Shown: positions 8,276 through 18,664, counted from the first letter of the stretch. The stretch is 40,703 bases of DNA from an uncultured Aeromicrobium sp. (GCA_937873005.1 CALMUY010000109.1:1-40703), one strand, 5' to 3'. Numbers and translations: made by a program. The notes: generated by a model not told the origin, from the letters alone.

Positions 8276-9790
8276 CTACTCCTTACAGACAGTCCCGCCG
8301 GCTGGAACGTCTCCGTTGAGATAGAAGTTATCGATCGCTGCTTGAATACACTCGTTCCCCAGAAGATACGCAGTATGACCGTCACCTTCGCGACTCAACA
8401 GCACGCCCGATTCGAGTTGGCTGGCAAGCGCCTGCGCCCATTCGTAGGGCGTTGCCGGGTCTCGCGTCGTCCCCACGACGACGATTGGCGGGGCCCCCGT
8501 CGCCTTGGCAACCTGCTGGGGGTTGGCAGACTCGAGCGGCCACGCGGCACACGCTGCGGTCCCCCACGCAAGGAACTTTCCAAAAACTGGCGAAACTTCG
8601 GTGAACTCCGGAATGAGAGCCTTGACTTCTTCGGTTGACGATCCGCCAGGTGAATCGAGGCAATTGATCGCGGAAATCACTTGGCCCGAGTTGCTTGCGA
8701 AAGAACCATCGGCCTGCCGTTCGAAGTAGGCGTCGGCTAGATACATGAGCGAATTCGCTTTCCCGCTCAATGCGTCTTCTAAAGCCATAGTCAACATGGG
8801 CCACGAGTCTTGCGAATAGAGCGCCACCGCGACTCCAAAAAAGCCGTGCGACTCAGTCAGCAGCCGACTGCCTGGTACGCCCAAAGGCTTTTGGTCAAGC
8901 GAATTGAGAAACGCATTGAGTGTGGCGATTCCCTCGTCCACTGAATCGCCAAGTGGACAGTCGCCGTCCTCGACACAGTTCTCGAGGTAAGCCACGAGCG
9001 CTCGATGGAATCCCTCTGCTTGACCTTTCGAGGACCCGACGTTGTCAAGGCTCAGATCGACGGCCCCGTCGAGAACCATTCGGCCAACTTTGGCCGGAAA
9101 CAGGTCCGCATAGGTGGCGCCCAATTGGGTTCCGTACGAGGCGCCATACCAATCGAGTTTCTTTTGACCGAGCAAAGCACGAACAACGTCTTGGTCTCGT
9201 GCAGCGTTATGCGTCTCCACGTTCTTGGCGAGCGTTCCTGAGTTCTTCAGGCAGGCTTCACCCATCTGCCGAATCGCAGCGTCACCGGCGGCAATCTCCT
9301 TGGCATTGTCTGGGGTTGGATCGATCGCGATGAACTTGTCGAACTTCTCGTCACTGAGGCATTCAAGAGGCGTCGATGCACCCACTCCGCGTGGGTCAAC
9401 GCCCACGACATCGAACGTATTTTTCATTTCGGTTGCGAGTGATCCCGCGACGGTCCGCGCGAAGTCGGCGCCCGACCCGCCAGGGCCGCCAGGATTCACG
9501 AACAGTACTCGGCCTGTCTTGCCCGCCGAGGCCACCCGCAGCACCTTTAGTTCTAGCGTCTCACCGTCTGGTTTCGAATAGTCGACGGGAACCTCAACCA
9601 TGGCGCACGTGTTTTGACCACAACGCTCCCACGAAACATCTTGGGTGTAGAACTTCTCCAGTCCCGCGGGAGGTCGCTCGTCGGATGCTTTGGGCGCATC
9701 CGGAAGGTCTGGCCTGAGCAGGATTGCGACCGCGACCGACAACGAAACAAGCAATCCCAAAACAGCAACGAGTACGAGCAGTCTTTTCAC
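8276..9790 (-). CDS. Secreted alpha/beta hydrolase, TAP/SlpD-like
   Basis: A 504-aa exported serine hydrolase of the tripeptidyl-aminopeptidase-like group. The N-terminus (VKRLLVLVAVLGLLVSLSVA) is a signal peptide or membrane anchor. The mature part has the oxyanion segment NPGGPGGSG, the nucleophile elbow DWYGASYGTQLG (GxSxG), the acid in VVGTTRDPATPYEWA and the His in GDGHTAYLLGNECI, the last two in the TAP-like C-terminal domain. I start at the GTG ending at 9790, which overlaps the holB stop (GTGA); a longer in-frame form would add 24 non-hydrophobic residues before the signal peptide. It is last in the topA-tmk-holB row, as in related actinobacteria. The natural substrate is unknown. Confidence 0.92.
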   Translation of the reverse strand: MKRLLVLVAVLGLLVSLSVAVAILLRPDLPDAPKASDERPPAGLEKFYTQDVSWERCGQNTCAMVEVPVDYSKPDGETLELKVLRVASAGKTGRVLFVNPGGPGGSGADFARTVAGSLATEMKNTFDVVGVDPRGVGASTPLECLSDEKFDKFIAIDPTPDNAKEIAAGDAAIRQMGEACLKNSGTLAKNVETHNAARDQDVVRALLGQKKLDWYGASYGTQLGATYADLFPAKVGRMVLDGAVDLSLDNVGSSKGQAEGFHRALVAYLENCVEDGDCPLGDSVDEGIATLNAFLNSLDQKPLGVPGSRLLTESHGFFGVAVALYSQDSWPMLTMALEDALSGKANSLMYLADAYFERQADGSFASNSGQVISAINCLDSPGGSSTEEVKALIPEFTEVSPVFGKFLAWGTAACAAWPLESANPQQVAKATGAPPIVVVGTTRDPATPYEWAQALASQLESGVLLSREGDGHTAYLLGNECIQAAIDNFYLNGDVPAGGTVCKE

Positions 9791-10917
9791 GAAACCATCC
9801 TTACGAACATGCTTTCCATAGCGATTTGTGGCGCCGCATTTGCCCCGAGTGCTTGCCGGCAATGCATAATCGCGTCAAGTGACGCCAACGTCTTTTTTGC
9901 TGTCGTGCGTATCGCAAATTCCTGAATACTCTGTTGCACATCAGGGTTCACGAGCGGTTGGCCAGTATCGAGTTGAACGCTTAGGACGTCCCTGAGTGCC
10001 GACATGAGTTCAATGAGTACACGATCGATCTCATCGCGAGCGATTCGTTTCCGACGCGAATCTTGGTCTTTCTTTAGTGCAGAAAGGGCACCCGCATAGC
10101 CAGTCGGCCGTTTACCCTTCTCTTCGACTCCCCACGACGATTGCAGGGCAGTCAACTCTTTGGCATCTAGCTCATCGCATTGCGTCTCGGCACGCGATTG
10201 CGCTTCGGCAACGATCTGACTCGCCGCCGACATCACGTCTGCCAACGAACGCATCCGCATCGGCAACGCCACAATGTCACGCCGCCGTGCCTGAGCTTCT
10301 TGATCGCGAGCGAGCGCCCTGGCCCGACCAATATGCCCTTGCGAAGCAGATGCAATGAACTTGGCCGATTCGGGATCAACCCCGTCTTTGCGTACGAGGT
10401 ATGCCGCGACTGTGTCGACTGGCGGAGTCGCCAGGACCACGAGTCTGGAGCGCGACCTGATCGTGACGAGCACATCTTCGGCGAACGGAGCACACAGAAA
10501 CCAGACCGTCTTTGGCGACGGCTCTTCGATCGACTTGAGCAATGCGTTGGCGGCCTGCTCGGTGAGTCGGTCGGCGTCTTCGACGATGATGATTTGCCAC
10601 TCCCCAACTGACGGGAACATCGCGGCTCGCCTGACGACCTCACGCGCCGTATCGACGCCGATACTGAGCCCTTCTGTGTCGATGACAGTGACATCAGCGT
10701 GGGTGCCGTCTAACACCATCTGACAGTCTTTGCATTCTCCACAACCGTTATTCGGGCATTGCAAGGCGGCAGCGAACGCAACTGCTGACGTTGATCGTCC
10801 AGACCCTGGCGGCCCGGTTATGAGCCAGGCGTGAGTCATCGCTCCTTCAACAGCGGACTTGAATACCTGCACGGCACGCTCTTGGCCGACGAGATCAGAC
10901 CACACGCCGTCACTCAT
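9787..10917 (-). CDS. holB: DNA polymerase III subunit delta'
   Basis: Clamp-loader delta' subunit, which helps load the beta clamp at replication forks. The 376-aa protein has a P-loop-like GPPGSGRST (residues 35-43) with Arg for the usual Lys, then a zinc module with Cys 54, 59, 62 and 65, the IIIVEDADRLTEQAANALLKSIEEP segment of clamp-loader subunits, and SRSR in the sensor/arginine-finger region. The loss of the P-loop lysine fits delta', which does not hydrolyse ATP. Its ATG overlaps the tmk stop by 4 bp and its stop overlaps the hydrolase start. Confidence 0.95.
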   Translation of the reverse strand: MSDGVWSDLVGQERAVQVFKSAVEGAMTHAWLITGPPGSGRSTSAVAFAAALQCPNNGCGECKDCQMVLDGTHADVTVIDTEGLSIGVDTAREVVRRAAMFPSVGEWQIIIVEDADRLTEQAANALLKSIEEPSPKTVWFLCAPFAEDVLVTIRSRSRLVVLATPPVDTVAAYLVRKDGVDPESAKFIASASQGHIGRARALARDQEAQARRRDIVALPMRMRSLADVMSAASQIVAEAQSRAETQCDELDAKELTALQSSWGVEEKGKRPTGYAGALSALKKDQDSRRKRIARDEIDRVLIELMSALRDVLSVQLDTGQPLVNPDVQQSIQEFAIRTTAKKTLASLDAIMHCRQALGANAAPQIAMESMFVRMVS

Positions 10918-11546
10918 GGCCGAGCCGCCAATCGTACGGTCACGATCTCGATGATCTGAGCGTGGATGCTTTCGGTCGTTTGCGCCGCTGAAATCACCAC
11001 ATGCGCGGCTGAGTCGGCCGCAACATCAAGAAAGAATTGACGCACACGTTGATGAAACTCAATAGGCTCCGCCTCGATCCGATCGGGCTCTCCCGCCCTT
11101 TTCAAGCCGACGACCGGGTCAATATCTAGGACGATTGTGAGGTCTGGGTTGAGTCCGTTTGTTGCCCACTGAGCGATCGGGCCGAGTTCGTTTGGCGAGA
11201 GGTCCCTGCCGGCACCCTGGTACGCGAGCATCGACTCGATGTAGCGGTCTGTCACGACCACGTGACCCGAGGCGAGTGCCGGGCGCAGGACCTTGTGAGC
11301 ATGCTCTGCTTTATCGGCCAAGTAGATCAAGGCTTCGGTACGTGGTGCGATATCGCCGGTTGCTGGATCGAGAAGAATGCTCCGAAGCGTCGCGCCCACT
11401 TCGGTGCCGCCGGGTTGCCTCGTGGTGAGGACTGAGCGTCCTTGTGATTCCAACCAAGTAGTCAGCAACTTCGTTTGAGTTGACTTCCCCGAGCCTTCGC
11501 CACCTTCGAACGCGATAAAGAACCCACTCGTGGCATCTGACTCCAT
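10914..11546 (-). CDS. tmk: Thymidylate kinase
   Basis: Phosphorylates dTMP to dTDP. The 210-aa protein has a Walker A loop GGEGSGKST (15-23), the RQPGGTEVGATLR motif, the substrate-site TDRYIESMLAYQGAGR, and the LID region around LKRAGEPDRIEAEPIEFHQRVR. TAGGCT (11554-11559) lies 7 nt before the ATG at 11546, suggesting a leaderless transcript starting in the 74-bp gap after topA. It overlaps holB by 4 bp. Length and motifs are those of the short, single-domain TMK, not the membrane-fused version found in Streptomyces. Confidence 0.96.
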   Translation of the reverse strand: MESDATSGFFIAFEGGEGSGKSTQTKLLTTWLESQGRSVLTTRQPGGTEVGATLRSILLDPATGDIAPRTEALIYLADKAEHAHKVLRPALASGHVVVTDRYIESMLAYQGAGRDLSPNELGPIAQWATNGLNPDLTIVLDIDPVVGLKRAGEPDRIEAEPIEFHQRVRQFFLDVAADSAAHVVISAAQTTESIHAQIIEIVTVRLAARP

Positions 11547-11620
11547 AGTGGAGAGCCTAACGGTCGATCACGAAACGCGGCCCATCTATCCACATTGGTC
11601 TCGCACTTTTGCGAGCACTA

Positions 11621-14356
11621 TTACTCAGATACGGCTTTTTTCGCTGCAGCTTTCTTAGCCGTCGACTTCTTGGCGGGGCTCTTCTTAGCTGCCGTTTTCT
11701 TCGCAGGCGACTTTTTCGCGGCTTTCTTCACCGTCTTCTTGGCGGTTTTCTTGGCGGCCTTCTTCGCCGGGCCCTTGGCGCGGCGTTCAGCCAAAAGCTC
11801 CACGGCACGCTCGTGCGTCAACGTTTCGATTGAATCGTCTTTTCGCAGTGTTGCGTTGTATTCGCCATCGGTCACATAGGCACCGAAGCGACCGTCCTTG
11901 GCGACGATCGGTCGCTTGCTGTTGGGGTCTTCGCCGAGTTCCTTCAACGGCGCCGCAGCGGCCTTTCGGCCATAGGTTTTTGGCTGCGCATAAATTGCGA
12001 GCGCTTCGGCTTCGGTGATGGTGAGCAGTTGTTCTTCGTTCTCCAGCGAACGCGAATCCGTGCCCTTCTTGAGGTAGGGACCATACCGTCCGTTCTGGGC
12101 GGTGATCTCGTTACCGTCAGCGTCCTCGCCCACCACACGTGGCAAAGTCAAGAGCCGAACTGCGTCGTCGAGGCTGACCGAGTCGAGACTCATCGATTTA
12201 AACAAACTCGCGGTGCGCGGCTTGAGGCTCTTCTTTGCCCCATCGGGCAAGTCCTCAACAACATACGGTCCATAGCGGCCGTTCTTTGCCACAATCGCTA
12301 ACCCGGTATCGGGATGGTTGCCCAAGACCTTTTCTTCGCCCGCAGGATTGGCCAAGAGCTCCTTAGCCACCTCTAGCGTCAGTTCATCGGGCGGCAGTTC
12401 TTCGGGCACGTTGGCACGCGTGGGCACCTCGGCGCCATCCTTGTTTGCGACCATGGGCGGTCCTTCAATGTACGGCCCATAACGCCCGACCCGGAGCGCG
12501 ATACCTTCACCCAGATCGAAGGTCGAGAGTCCGCGAGCGTCGATGTCGGGAAGATTCTCAATCAACCGCTTAAGGCCCGTATTGCCGTCGCCTTCGCCAG
12601 CCCAAAAACTCTCCAAGACTGAAACGCGTTCTTCGTTTCCGTTGGAGATCGAGTCCAGAACGCTCTCAAGTTCGGCCGTGAATTCGTAATGCACGAGCCG
12701 ACCGAAGTGTTGTTCGAGCAAACGCGTCACACTAAAAGCAACCCACGCTGGAACAAGCGCAGTTCCCTTCTTATACACGTAGCCACGGGCTTGAATCGTG
12801 TTGATGATCGACGCGTAGGTCGAAGGTCGGCCGATCTCGCGTTCTTCGAGCTCTTTAATCAGGCTTGCTTCGGTATAGCGTGCGGGCGGCTTCGTCTGGT
12901 GACCCTCGGCTGTTACCTCAAGGGCAGTAAGAACTTCACCCTCAACGAGATTCGGCAGCTTCGTCTGTTGATCGTCGCCCTTGGAGTCTGGCTCGTCGCT
13001 GGACTCCACGTAGGCCTTCAAGAAGCCATGGAAGGTGATCGTGCGGCCCGAGGCCGAGAACTCGACATCCTCGTTGGCAGCCGTCTCAGCCGCAATGCGG
13101 ATCGTGACTTGATTGCCGACCGCATCGGCCATCTGCGAAGCGATCGTGCGCTTCCAAATCAATTCGTACAGTCGCAGTTCGTCTCCAGCAAGACCTGTCT
13201 GGGCGGGCGTGCGGAAGGAGTCGCCCGAGGGACGGATCGCTTCGTGAGCTTCTTGCGCGTTCTTGACTTTGGCCGTATAGATGCGGGGCTTGTCTGGCAA
13301 ATATTGCTCGCCGAACATCTCTTTGACTTGCTGACGAGCGGCCGTGAGCGCGGTCTGCGACAACGTCACCGAGTCGGTACGCATATAGGTGATGAATCCG
13401 CCTTCATAGAGGCGCTGAGCGACCGACATGGTGCGCTGTGCCCCAAAGCCGAACTTTCGCGATGCTTCCTGTTGCAAAGTCGTGGTGCGAAATGGAGCAT
13501 AAGGCCGGCGCGTAAACGGCTTCGATTCGATTGAGCGCACCGCGAACTCGCGACCGGCAAGACCTGCGACGAGCGCTTCGGCGCGTGCTTCGTCAACGTG
13601 AACCGACTTGCCGCTGTGCTGGCCTTGATTGTCGAAGTTCGACCCGTTCGCAATTCGTTGGCCGTCGATCGAAAAGAGTTTGGCAGCAAAGGTGCGCGGT
13701 TCATCACTTGTGGCACGCTCGCCAGCGTCCAGTTGTGCAGCCAAATCCCAATACGTTGCCGACCGGAACGCCATCCGCTCGCGTTCACGCTCAACTACCA
13801 GTCGTGTAGCCACAGATTGAACTCGACCGGCCGATAAGCCTGGCATGATCTTCTTCCACAGCACGGGACTGACTTCGTAGCCGTAAAGACGGTCGAGGAT
13901 GCGGCGAGTTTCCTGCGCATCGACAAGGTCAGTATCGATATCGCGCGGGTTTTGAATCGCGCGCTGAATGGCGTCGGCAGTGATTTCGTTGAACGTGATG
14001 CGCTTGACGGGAACTTTCGGCTTCAGTTCATCGAAGAGGTGCCACGCAATTGCTTCACCTTCGCGGTCCTCATCGGTTGCGAGGATGAGTTCGTCGGCAT
14101 CTTTGAGAAGCTTCTTGAGTTTCGCGATCTGCGACTTCTTGTCATCAGACACGACATAGATCGGTTCGAAATCTTTATCAATGTTTACGCCAAGCCGCGA
14201 CCACGCCTCGCCCTTGTACTTCGCGGGCACTTGATCAGCACGTTTGGGCAGGTCTCGGATATGGCCGACCGATGAGTCGACCACATACCCGTCGCCCAAG
14301 TACGCCTGAATACTGCGGACCTTGTTGGGGGACTCTACGATGACGAGACTTGTCAC
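11621..14356 (-). CDS. topA: DNA topoisomerase I
   Basis: Type IA topoisomerase relaxing negative supercoils. The 911-aa protein has the TOPRIM motifs VESP (Glu8) and ATDEDREGE (around 93-101), the catalytic Tyr324 in GFITYMRTDS, and RPSTYASII in the central part. The C-terminal half carries four or so repeats with NGRYGPY- or RFGAYV-like cores, the actinobacterial TOP-CTD type, in place of Cys zinc fingers. It ends in a tail of about 50 residues built from KKAAKK/SPAKK units. GTG start at 14356 with CAGGAG 6 nt upstream. It lies upstream of tmk and holB on the same strand. Confidence 0.97.
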   Translation of the reverse strand: MTSLVIVESPNKVRSIQAYLGDGYVVDSSVGHIRDLPKRADQVPAKYKGEAWSRLGVNIDKDFEPIYVVSDDKKSQIAKLKKLLKDADELILATDEDREGEAIAWHLFDELKPKVPVKRITFNEITADAIQRAIQNPRDIDTDLVDAQETRRILDRLYGYEVSPVLWKKIMPGLSAGRVQSVATRLVVERERERMAFRSATYWDLAAQLDAGERATSDEPRTFAAKLFSIDGQRIANGSNFDNQGQHSGKSVHVDEARAEALVAGLAGREFAVRSIESKPFTRRPYAPFRTTTLQQEASRKFGFGAQRTMSVAQRLYEGGFITYMRTDSVTLSQTALTAARQQVKEMFGEQYLPDKPRIYTAKVKNAQEAHEAIRPSGDSFRTPAQTGLAGDELRLYELIWKRTIASQMADAVGNQVTIRIAAETAANEDVEFSASGRTITFHGFLKAYVESSDEPDSKGDDQQTKLPNLVEGEVLTALEVTAEGHQTKPPARYTEASLIKELEEREIGRPSTYASIINTIQARGYVYKKGTALVPAWVAFSVTRLLEQHFGRLVHYEFTAELESVLDSISNGNEERVSVLESFWAGEGDGNTGLKRLIENLPDIDARGLSTFDLGEGIALRVGRYGPYIEGPPMVANKDGAEVPTRANVPEELPPDELTLEVAKELLANPAGEEKVLGNHPDTGLAIVAKNGRYGPYVVEDLPDGAKKSLKPRTASLFKSMSLDSVSLDDAVRLLTLPRVVGEDADGNEITAQNGRYGPYLKKGTDSRSLENEEQLLTITEAEALAIYAQPKTYGRKAAAAPLKELGEDPNSKRPIVAKDGRFGAYVTDGEYNATLRKDDSIETLTHERAVELLAERRAKGPAKKAAKKTAKKTVKKAAKKSPAKKTAAKKSPAKKSTAKKAAAKKAVSE

Positions 14357-14436
14357 TTAACACTCCTGCTTAGGTTCGGATTGAACCCGATCAGTCGCCT
14401 ACGCTAGCGCGGACTACCAATGATTCTGTGACCCGG

Positions 14437-15897
14437 TCACCCAGAAACGATAAATCCGTCTCTGGCCAGATCTTCCACAAGTGACTCATGTTGACGCTTT
14501 GTTTCGTCTGGGTCAAGTCCCAAAATCGCGGCGATCCCCTCAAAGATCTGCGCAGCGGTCAATTCCGGGTCACATGCAGAAACGAATCCGGCGCCGATCG
14601 TATCGAGTTGTATTGAGGGAGCCATACCAGTAGTTCGGCGCAACGTTATGGAGTTGGGGTGTTCGGCACCTGGCCGGGCGATCGTTTCTTCAACGACGTC
14701 CGGAGCGACAGCCCAACTTCGCTCCAAGAGCGAGTTGTCTCTATTGCATTTCAGCCTGTCTGGCCACGCCGCGAACTCGATACCGACGGGTTCACGGACA
14801 GGTGACGGGTTGTCGTCAATGCGCACATCGGGCTGGTTTCGGCCTGACTTGTGGAGGTTGATCCAACCGAATCCCATGGACTCGATTCCCTTGCTGGTGA
14901 ACCAGCCGAGCCAATGCTCGTATCTGCGCGAGAACTCCGGTCCCCGGGCTAGGCCCGAATCGGCGAGCCACATTTCGGTGTATTCGGGGAGATCGATCGA
15001 TTCGCGTCGTATTACCCACGCGTCGAGGCCCGTGGGTTCGATCCAACTCGCAAGCCGTTCGTCCCACGGTTGCCCTGTGGGTTCAATCCATGCTGCGAGC
15101 ACTTGGCACATGCCGTCGTTTGCGAGATAGGTCGCTGCTCCGGTGACGACGTTTCGCACGATGTCGTCACCCTCGAATTCAGTCTCGCGGTATACCAGCC
15201 GCTCGCCTTCGGGTGGGGAAACGACGAACGGAGGGTTGGTCACGATCAGATCGAACGTTCCGTCGACTGGTTCGTACAAGCTTCCTTCAACGAATGTGAC
15301 ATCGACTTTGTTGAGGCTGGCCGTAAGGTGCGCCAGTGCCAACGCGCGTTGGTTCACATCGGTAGCGACGACTTCTTTGGCGTGAGTTGCCAAATGCAGC
15401 GACTGCACACCGCAACCCGTGCCGAGATCGAGCGCTCGTTTGACCGGCCGGCGAGCAGTCAGGCGCGCCAATGACGAGGACGCTTCACTGATGCCAAGGA
15501 CATAGTCCGGCCGAATCCGCGAGCCGATGCCGTTGAGCCCAGGTGTGAGATCGCTGACCACGAGCCAATCGTGGGTCTCGTCGCCGTAGGGACGGATATC
15601 AACGAGCGCACGAATTCCAGCAGCATCACTCGCGAGGATGTCTGCGTCGATGAGGTGGCCGAGCAGGTCGCCGAATACTCGACGTGCAGACGCTTCACTG
15701 ATCGTCGCTTGGAGGGTAAAGAGTCGCGTCAGGACTTCGCAGCGTGTTCCTTCGGGGACAGCCCGCAGTCCAGGAATCGTTTCATTGCGTGCGAGCGCGC
15801 GCCAAGCAGGGGTTCCGAGCGTTTGAAGAACCGCGTCAGCAGTGAAGCCTTCGAGACATTCACGTAGTCGGGCAATGCGATCTGGCTGAAGAATCAC
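14437..15897 (-). CDS. Class I SAM-dependent methyltransferase with NPPF motif
   Basis: A 486-aa protein of an actinobacterial family found beside topA and bldG-type genes. Residues about 155-215 form a Rossmann methyltransferase: motif [17 protein letters not shown], acidic [11 protein letters not shown], and [11 protein letters not shown], the NPPF/Y motif of N-methylating enzymes acting on RNA bases or glutamine. About 100 residues before and 200 after it are accessory domains of unknown role. The start is the GTG ending at 15897, which overlaps the STAS gene stop (GTGA); an in-frame ATG 30 codons upstream lies inside the STAS gene and is rejected. Substrate not known. Confidence 0.88.
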   Translation of the reverse strand: MILQPDRIARLRECLEGFTADAVLQTLGTPAWRALARNETIPGLRAVPEGTRCEVLTRLFTLQATISEASARRVFGDLLGHLIDADILASDAAGIRALVDIRPYGDETHDWLVVSDLTPGLNGIGSRIRPDYVLGISEASSSLARLTARRPVKRALDLGTGCGVQSLHLATHAKEVVATDVNQRALALAHLTASLNKVDVTFVEGSLYEPVDGTFDLIVTNPPFVVSPPEGERLVYRETEFEGDDIVRNVVTGAATYLANDGMCQVLAAWIEPTGQPWDERLASWIEPTGLDAWVIRRESIDLPEYTEMWLADSGLARGPEFSRRYEHWLGWFTSKGIESMGFGWINLHKSGRNQPDVRIDDNPSPVREPVGIEFAAWPDRLKCNRDNSLLERSWAVAPDVVEETIARPGAEHPNSITLRRTTGMAPSIQLDTIGAGFVSACDPELTAAQIFEGIAAILGLDPDETKRQHESLVEDLARDGFIVSG

Positions 15898-16235
15898 GCC
15901 ACAATAGCGTCGACGGAGCCATGAATCTGGAAGACACGGTCGAGTCCTGTGATGTCGAAGATGCGCAAGAGACGGTCGCTCGTGCACACGATGTCGAGGG
16001 AGCCGCCGTCGGCACGTACCCGCTTGAGCGCGCCGACGAGCACACCGAGACCGGTCGAGTCGAGGAACGCCACTCGTTCAATGTCCACAATGAGTCGCGT
16101 GTGGCCGCGGTCGACTGCCTTGATGATGGCCTCACGCAACTTCGGCGCAGTGTAGACATCAATTTCTCCAGAGACCTCAACGACGTGAAAGCCGAGAAGG
16201 TCTCGTTCTTGAAGCGACAGATCCATAATGAGCAT
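15894..16235 (-). CDS. STAS-domain anti-sigma factor antagonist (BldG/SpoIIAA-like)
   Basis: A 113-aa single STAS domain. Residues [17 protein letters not shown] and [21 protein letters not shown] are the signature; Ser60 in DSTGLG is the residue that partner kinases phosphorylate in the SpoIIAA family. The C-terminus [16 protein letters not shown] is also typical. No anti-sigma kinase or sigma factor is in the window. In Streptomyces, bldG sits next to a DEAD/DEAH helicase and near topA, the same order as here, so a BldG-like role is inferred. A second start at 16226 (MDLSLQERD) is possible. The gene is divergent from the helicase across 115 bp. Confidence 0.92.
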   Translation of the reverse strand: MLIMDLSLQERDLLGFHVVEVSGEIDVYTAPKLREAIIKAVDRGHTRLIVDIERVAFLDSTGLGVLVGALKRVRADGGSLDIVCTSDRLLRIFDITGLDRVFQIHGSVDAIVA

Positions 16236-16350
16236 TGAACCAGCAAAATGGGAGCCATGGCCAGAGATTCGCGATGTCGGTTCGAAATGTTTTGCGAATC
16301 ATGTTGATGCACACTGACGATTTTGGGCCCCATGCGACACACTGGGAGGC

Positions 16351-18639
16351 ATGAATCCGATCCTTGCGCTAGGTGAATTTGCGGATCGGATCGTTCATTT
16401 CGAAGAGCGCCCAGCGCAGCCTGGCGTGGTCGAACCGTGGCCCGATTGGGTACCACCGGATGTTCGCACGATATTTGAAAATCAAGGTATTTCAACATTG
16501 TGGGGGCACCAGGCCGAGGCGCTGAATCTCTTACACAGGGGCGAAAACGTCGTGGTTTCGACGGGCACGTCGTCGGGAAAATCGCTCATTTACCAAGTAC
16601 CAGCGCTGATGACGTTGGCTGCGGGCCGAACTGGTTCAGCCTTGTCGGGCTTGAAGCGCCCCACCGTTTTGTATTTGTCTCCGACGAAGGCGCTTGCGGC
16701 CGACCAGTTGTCGCGCTTGCCACACAACCAACCGTGGTTACGGGCCGCGACGGTAGATGGCGACAACACTGCGGAGGAACGCGCTTGGGCTCGCGACCAT
16801 GCAAATGTGGTGCTGGCGAACCCTGACGTCTTGCATCATTCGTTGCTGCGAAATCACGAACGCTGGAGCCGTTTTTGGGGCGGGCTGACACTGGTCGTGA
16901 TCGACGAAGCACACCACTATCGGGGCGTGTTCGGTAGTCACGTGGCCCTCATTTTGCGACGACTACGCCGTATCTGTGCCCACTACGGCGCTACGCCTCA
17001 GTTCGTCTTGTCGTCTGCCACGATCGCGGAACCGGCTCGTTCGAGTAGTTTCCTCGTCGGAGTCGACGTCACTGCCGTGACCGAAGATGCCTCGCGGCGG
17101 GGTCCTTTTTCGATTGCGTTTTGGCAGCCGCCGTTGTTGCCTAGTTTGGGTGGTGAGCACAATCGAGTTCGCCGTAGTCCACTTCGCGAGGCGGCTGACG
17201 TTCTCGCCACGCTTGTGGCGGCGGGCTTTCAAACGCTCGTTTTCGTGAACTCCCGTGCCGGTGCTGAACGGGTTTCGCGTCTCGCTCGTGAACAACTGGC
17301 GGCGCAATCGCCTGGCAGCGAATCGCTTGTCGCCGCCTATCGGGGCGGCTATTTGCCCGAAGAACGACGAGATCTTGAAGCAGCACTGCATTCTGGACGA
17401 TTACGTGGCGTGGTTTCGACGTCGGCGTTAGAACTCGGTATCGACGTTGCCGGTCTCGACGCTGTCGTGACGGTTGGATTCCCTGGCACGCGCGCGACCA
17501 TGTGGCAGCGGTTCGGACGCGCTGGGCGTTCGGGTGCTGCCGGTCTTGGCATTCTCATTGCTCGCGACGAGCCTTTGGACGCACACATCGTGACCCATCC
17601 GCACTCGGTGCTCGACGCACCCACCGAAGCGACCGTGTTCGATCCACACAACCCGTATGTGTTGGGCCCGCACTTGGCCGCGGCTGCTCAAGAGATTCCA
17701 TTGACTGAAGCCGATTTTGAGTTATTTGGACCGCGTTCGCGCGAAGGCGTCGAAGCGCTTACCTCAGCTGGTTTGCTTCGCAAACGGTCACGCGGGTGGT
17801 ATTGGACGCACCCTGAACCGGCTAGCAATTTGGCGGACTTGCGCTCCTCGGGAGGGCATCAAGTACAGATTGTGGAAGCAGAAACCGGTCGCGTAATTGG
17901 CACCGTGGATGCCGGGACTGCCGACCGTGACGTACACACGGCCGCCGTTTACGTGCATCGAGGCGAGGACTACATCATCAGCGAGTACTTGCCTGACGAC
18001 GGTCTAGCTTTCGCTCGGCGAGCTGAGGTTTCACATTCGACCCAAGCACATGCCGATACTGCGATTGAGGTGCTGGCTGAGCACGAGCAAGCACGATGGG
18101 GTGACGCCACCATCTCGTGGGGTTCTGTACGCGTGACGAGTCAAGTGACTGGCTATGACATTCACGACCGTGAGTCTGGCCGCGCTTTGGGTGAAGACGT
18201 CCTCGAGTTGCCGCCTCGCTCCTATGACACGGCTGCCGTGTGGTGGACCTTGTCGGACATTGCGGTGACTCAAGTTGTTGCCCCCGACGAGACTGCGGGA
18301 GCGGCTCACGCGGCGGAGCATGCAGCAATTGGGCTTTTGCCGCTATTCGCCGAATGCGACAGGTGGGACATTGGCGGGGTCTCCCCCGCGCCTCATGCCG
18401 ACACTGGCCGCTTGACGGTGTTTGTTCACGATGGTTACCCCGGTGGCGCAGGGTTCGCAGAACGCGGGTTCGCGGTGATGCGCGAGTGGCTTGAAGCAAC
18501 CGTCGAAACAATTCGCGACTGTGACTGCGTAGCAGGATGTCCCGCTTGCATCGTGTCACCAAAGTGCGGCAACCGAAACAATCCGCTCGACAAACTCGGC
18601 GCCATTCGCTTGTTAGATACGGTCCTTGGCCGCGCGTAA
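16351..18639 (+). CDS. DEAD/DEAH-box helicase with DUF1998/cysteine-cluster C-terminus (MrfA-like)
   Basis: A 762-aa superfamily 2 helicase. N-terminal region PDWVPPDVRTIFENQGI and WGHQAEAL (Q-motif-like), Walker A GTSSGKS (72-78), DEAHHYRG (motif II), SSATI (motif III), then the second RecA domain with VSTSALELGIDVAGLDAVVTVGFPG and QRFGRAGRSG (motifs V and VI). The C-terminus has CDCVAGCPACIVSPKCGN, the four-cysteine metal cluster of the MrfA/YprA family, which repairs mitomycin-type damage in Bacillus; that role here is inferred. GGGAGG lies only 1 nt before the ATG, an unusual spacing. The gene is convergent with the Tad operon. Confidence 0.93.
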   Translation: MNPILALGEFADRIVHFEERPAQPGVVEPWPDWVPPDVRTIFENQGISTLWGHQAEALNLLHRGENVVVSTGTSSGKSLIYQVPALMTLAAGRTGSALSGLKRPTVLYLSPTKALAADQLSRLPHNQPWLRAATVDGDNTAEERAWARDHANVVLANPDVLHHSLLRNHERWSRFWGGLTLVVIDEAHHYRGVFGSHVALILRRLRRICAHYGATPQFVLSSATIAEPARSSSFLVGVDVTAVTEDASRRGPFSIAFWQPPLLPSLGGEHNRVRRSPLREAADVLATLVAAGFQTLVFVNSRAGAERVSRLAREQLAAQSPGSESLVAAYRGGYLPEERRDLEAALHSGRLRGVVSTSALELGIDVAGLDAVVTVGFPGTRATMWQRFGRAGRSGAAGLGILIARDEPLDAHIVTHPHSVLDAPTEATVFDPHNPYVLGPHLAAAAQEIPLTEADFELFGPRSREGVEALTSAGLLRKRSRGWYWTHPEPASNLADLRSSGGHQVQIVEAETGRVIGTVDAGTADRDVHTAAVYVHRGEDYIISEYLPDDGLAFARRAEVSHSTQAHADTAIEVLAEHEQARWGDATISWGSVRVTSQVTGYDIHDRESGRALGEDVLELPPRSYDTAAVWWTLSDIAVTQVVAPDETAGAAHAAEHAAIGLLPLFAECDRWDIGGVSPAPHADTGRLTVFVHDGYPGGAGFAERGFAVMREWLEATVETIRDCDCVAGCPACIVSPKCGNRNNPLDKLGAIRLLDTVLGRA

Positions 18640-18664
18640 CCGCACCGCGTTCAAAGTAGCCTGT

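Noticed and set aside
9121..9130. CCCAATTGGG palindrome resembling part of the cassette hairpin
   Set aside because: Ten bases inside the hydrolase coding region, without the flanking arms; chance match.
11595..11879. Plus-strand ORFs rich in Phe/Leu/Ala opposite the topA tail
   Set aside because: They are the complement of the Lys/Ala-rich topA C-terminus; the pattern arises from AAG/GCC codons read backwards and has no start context.
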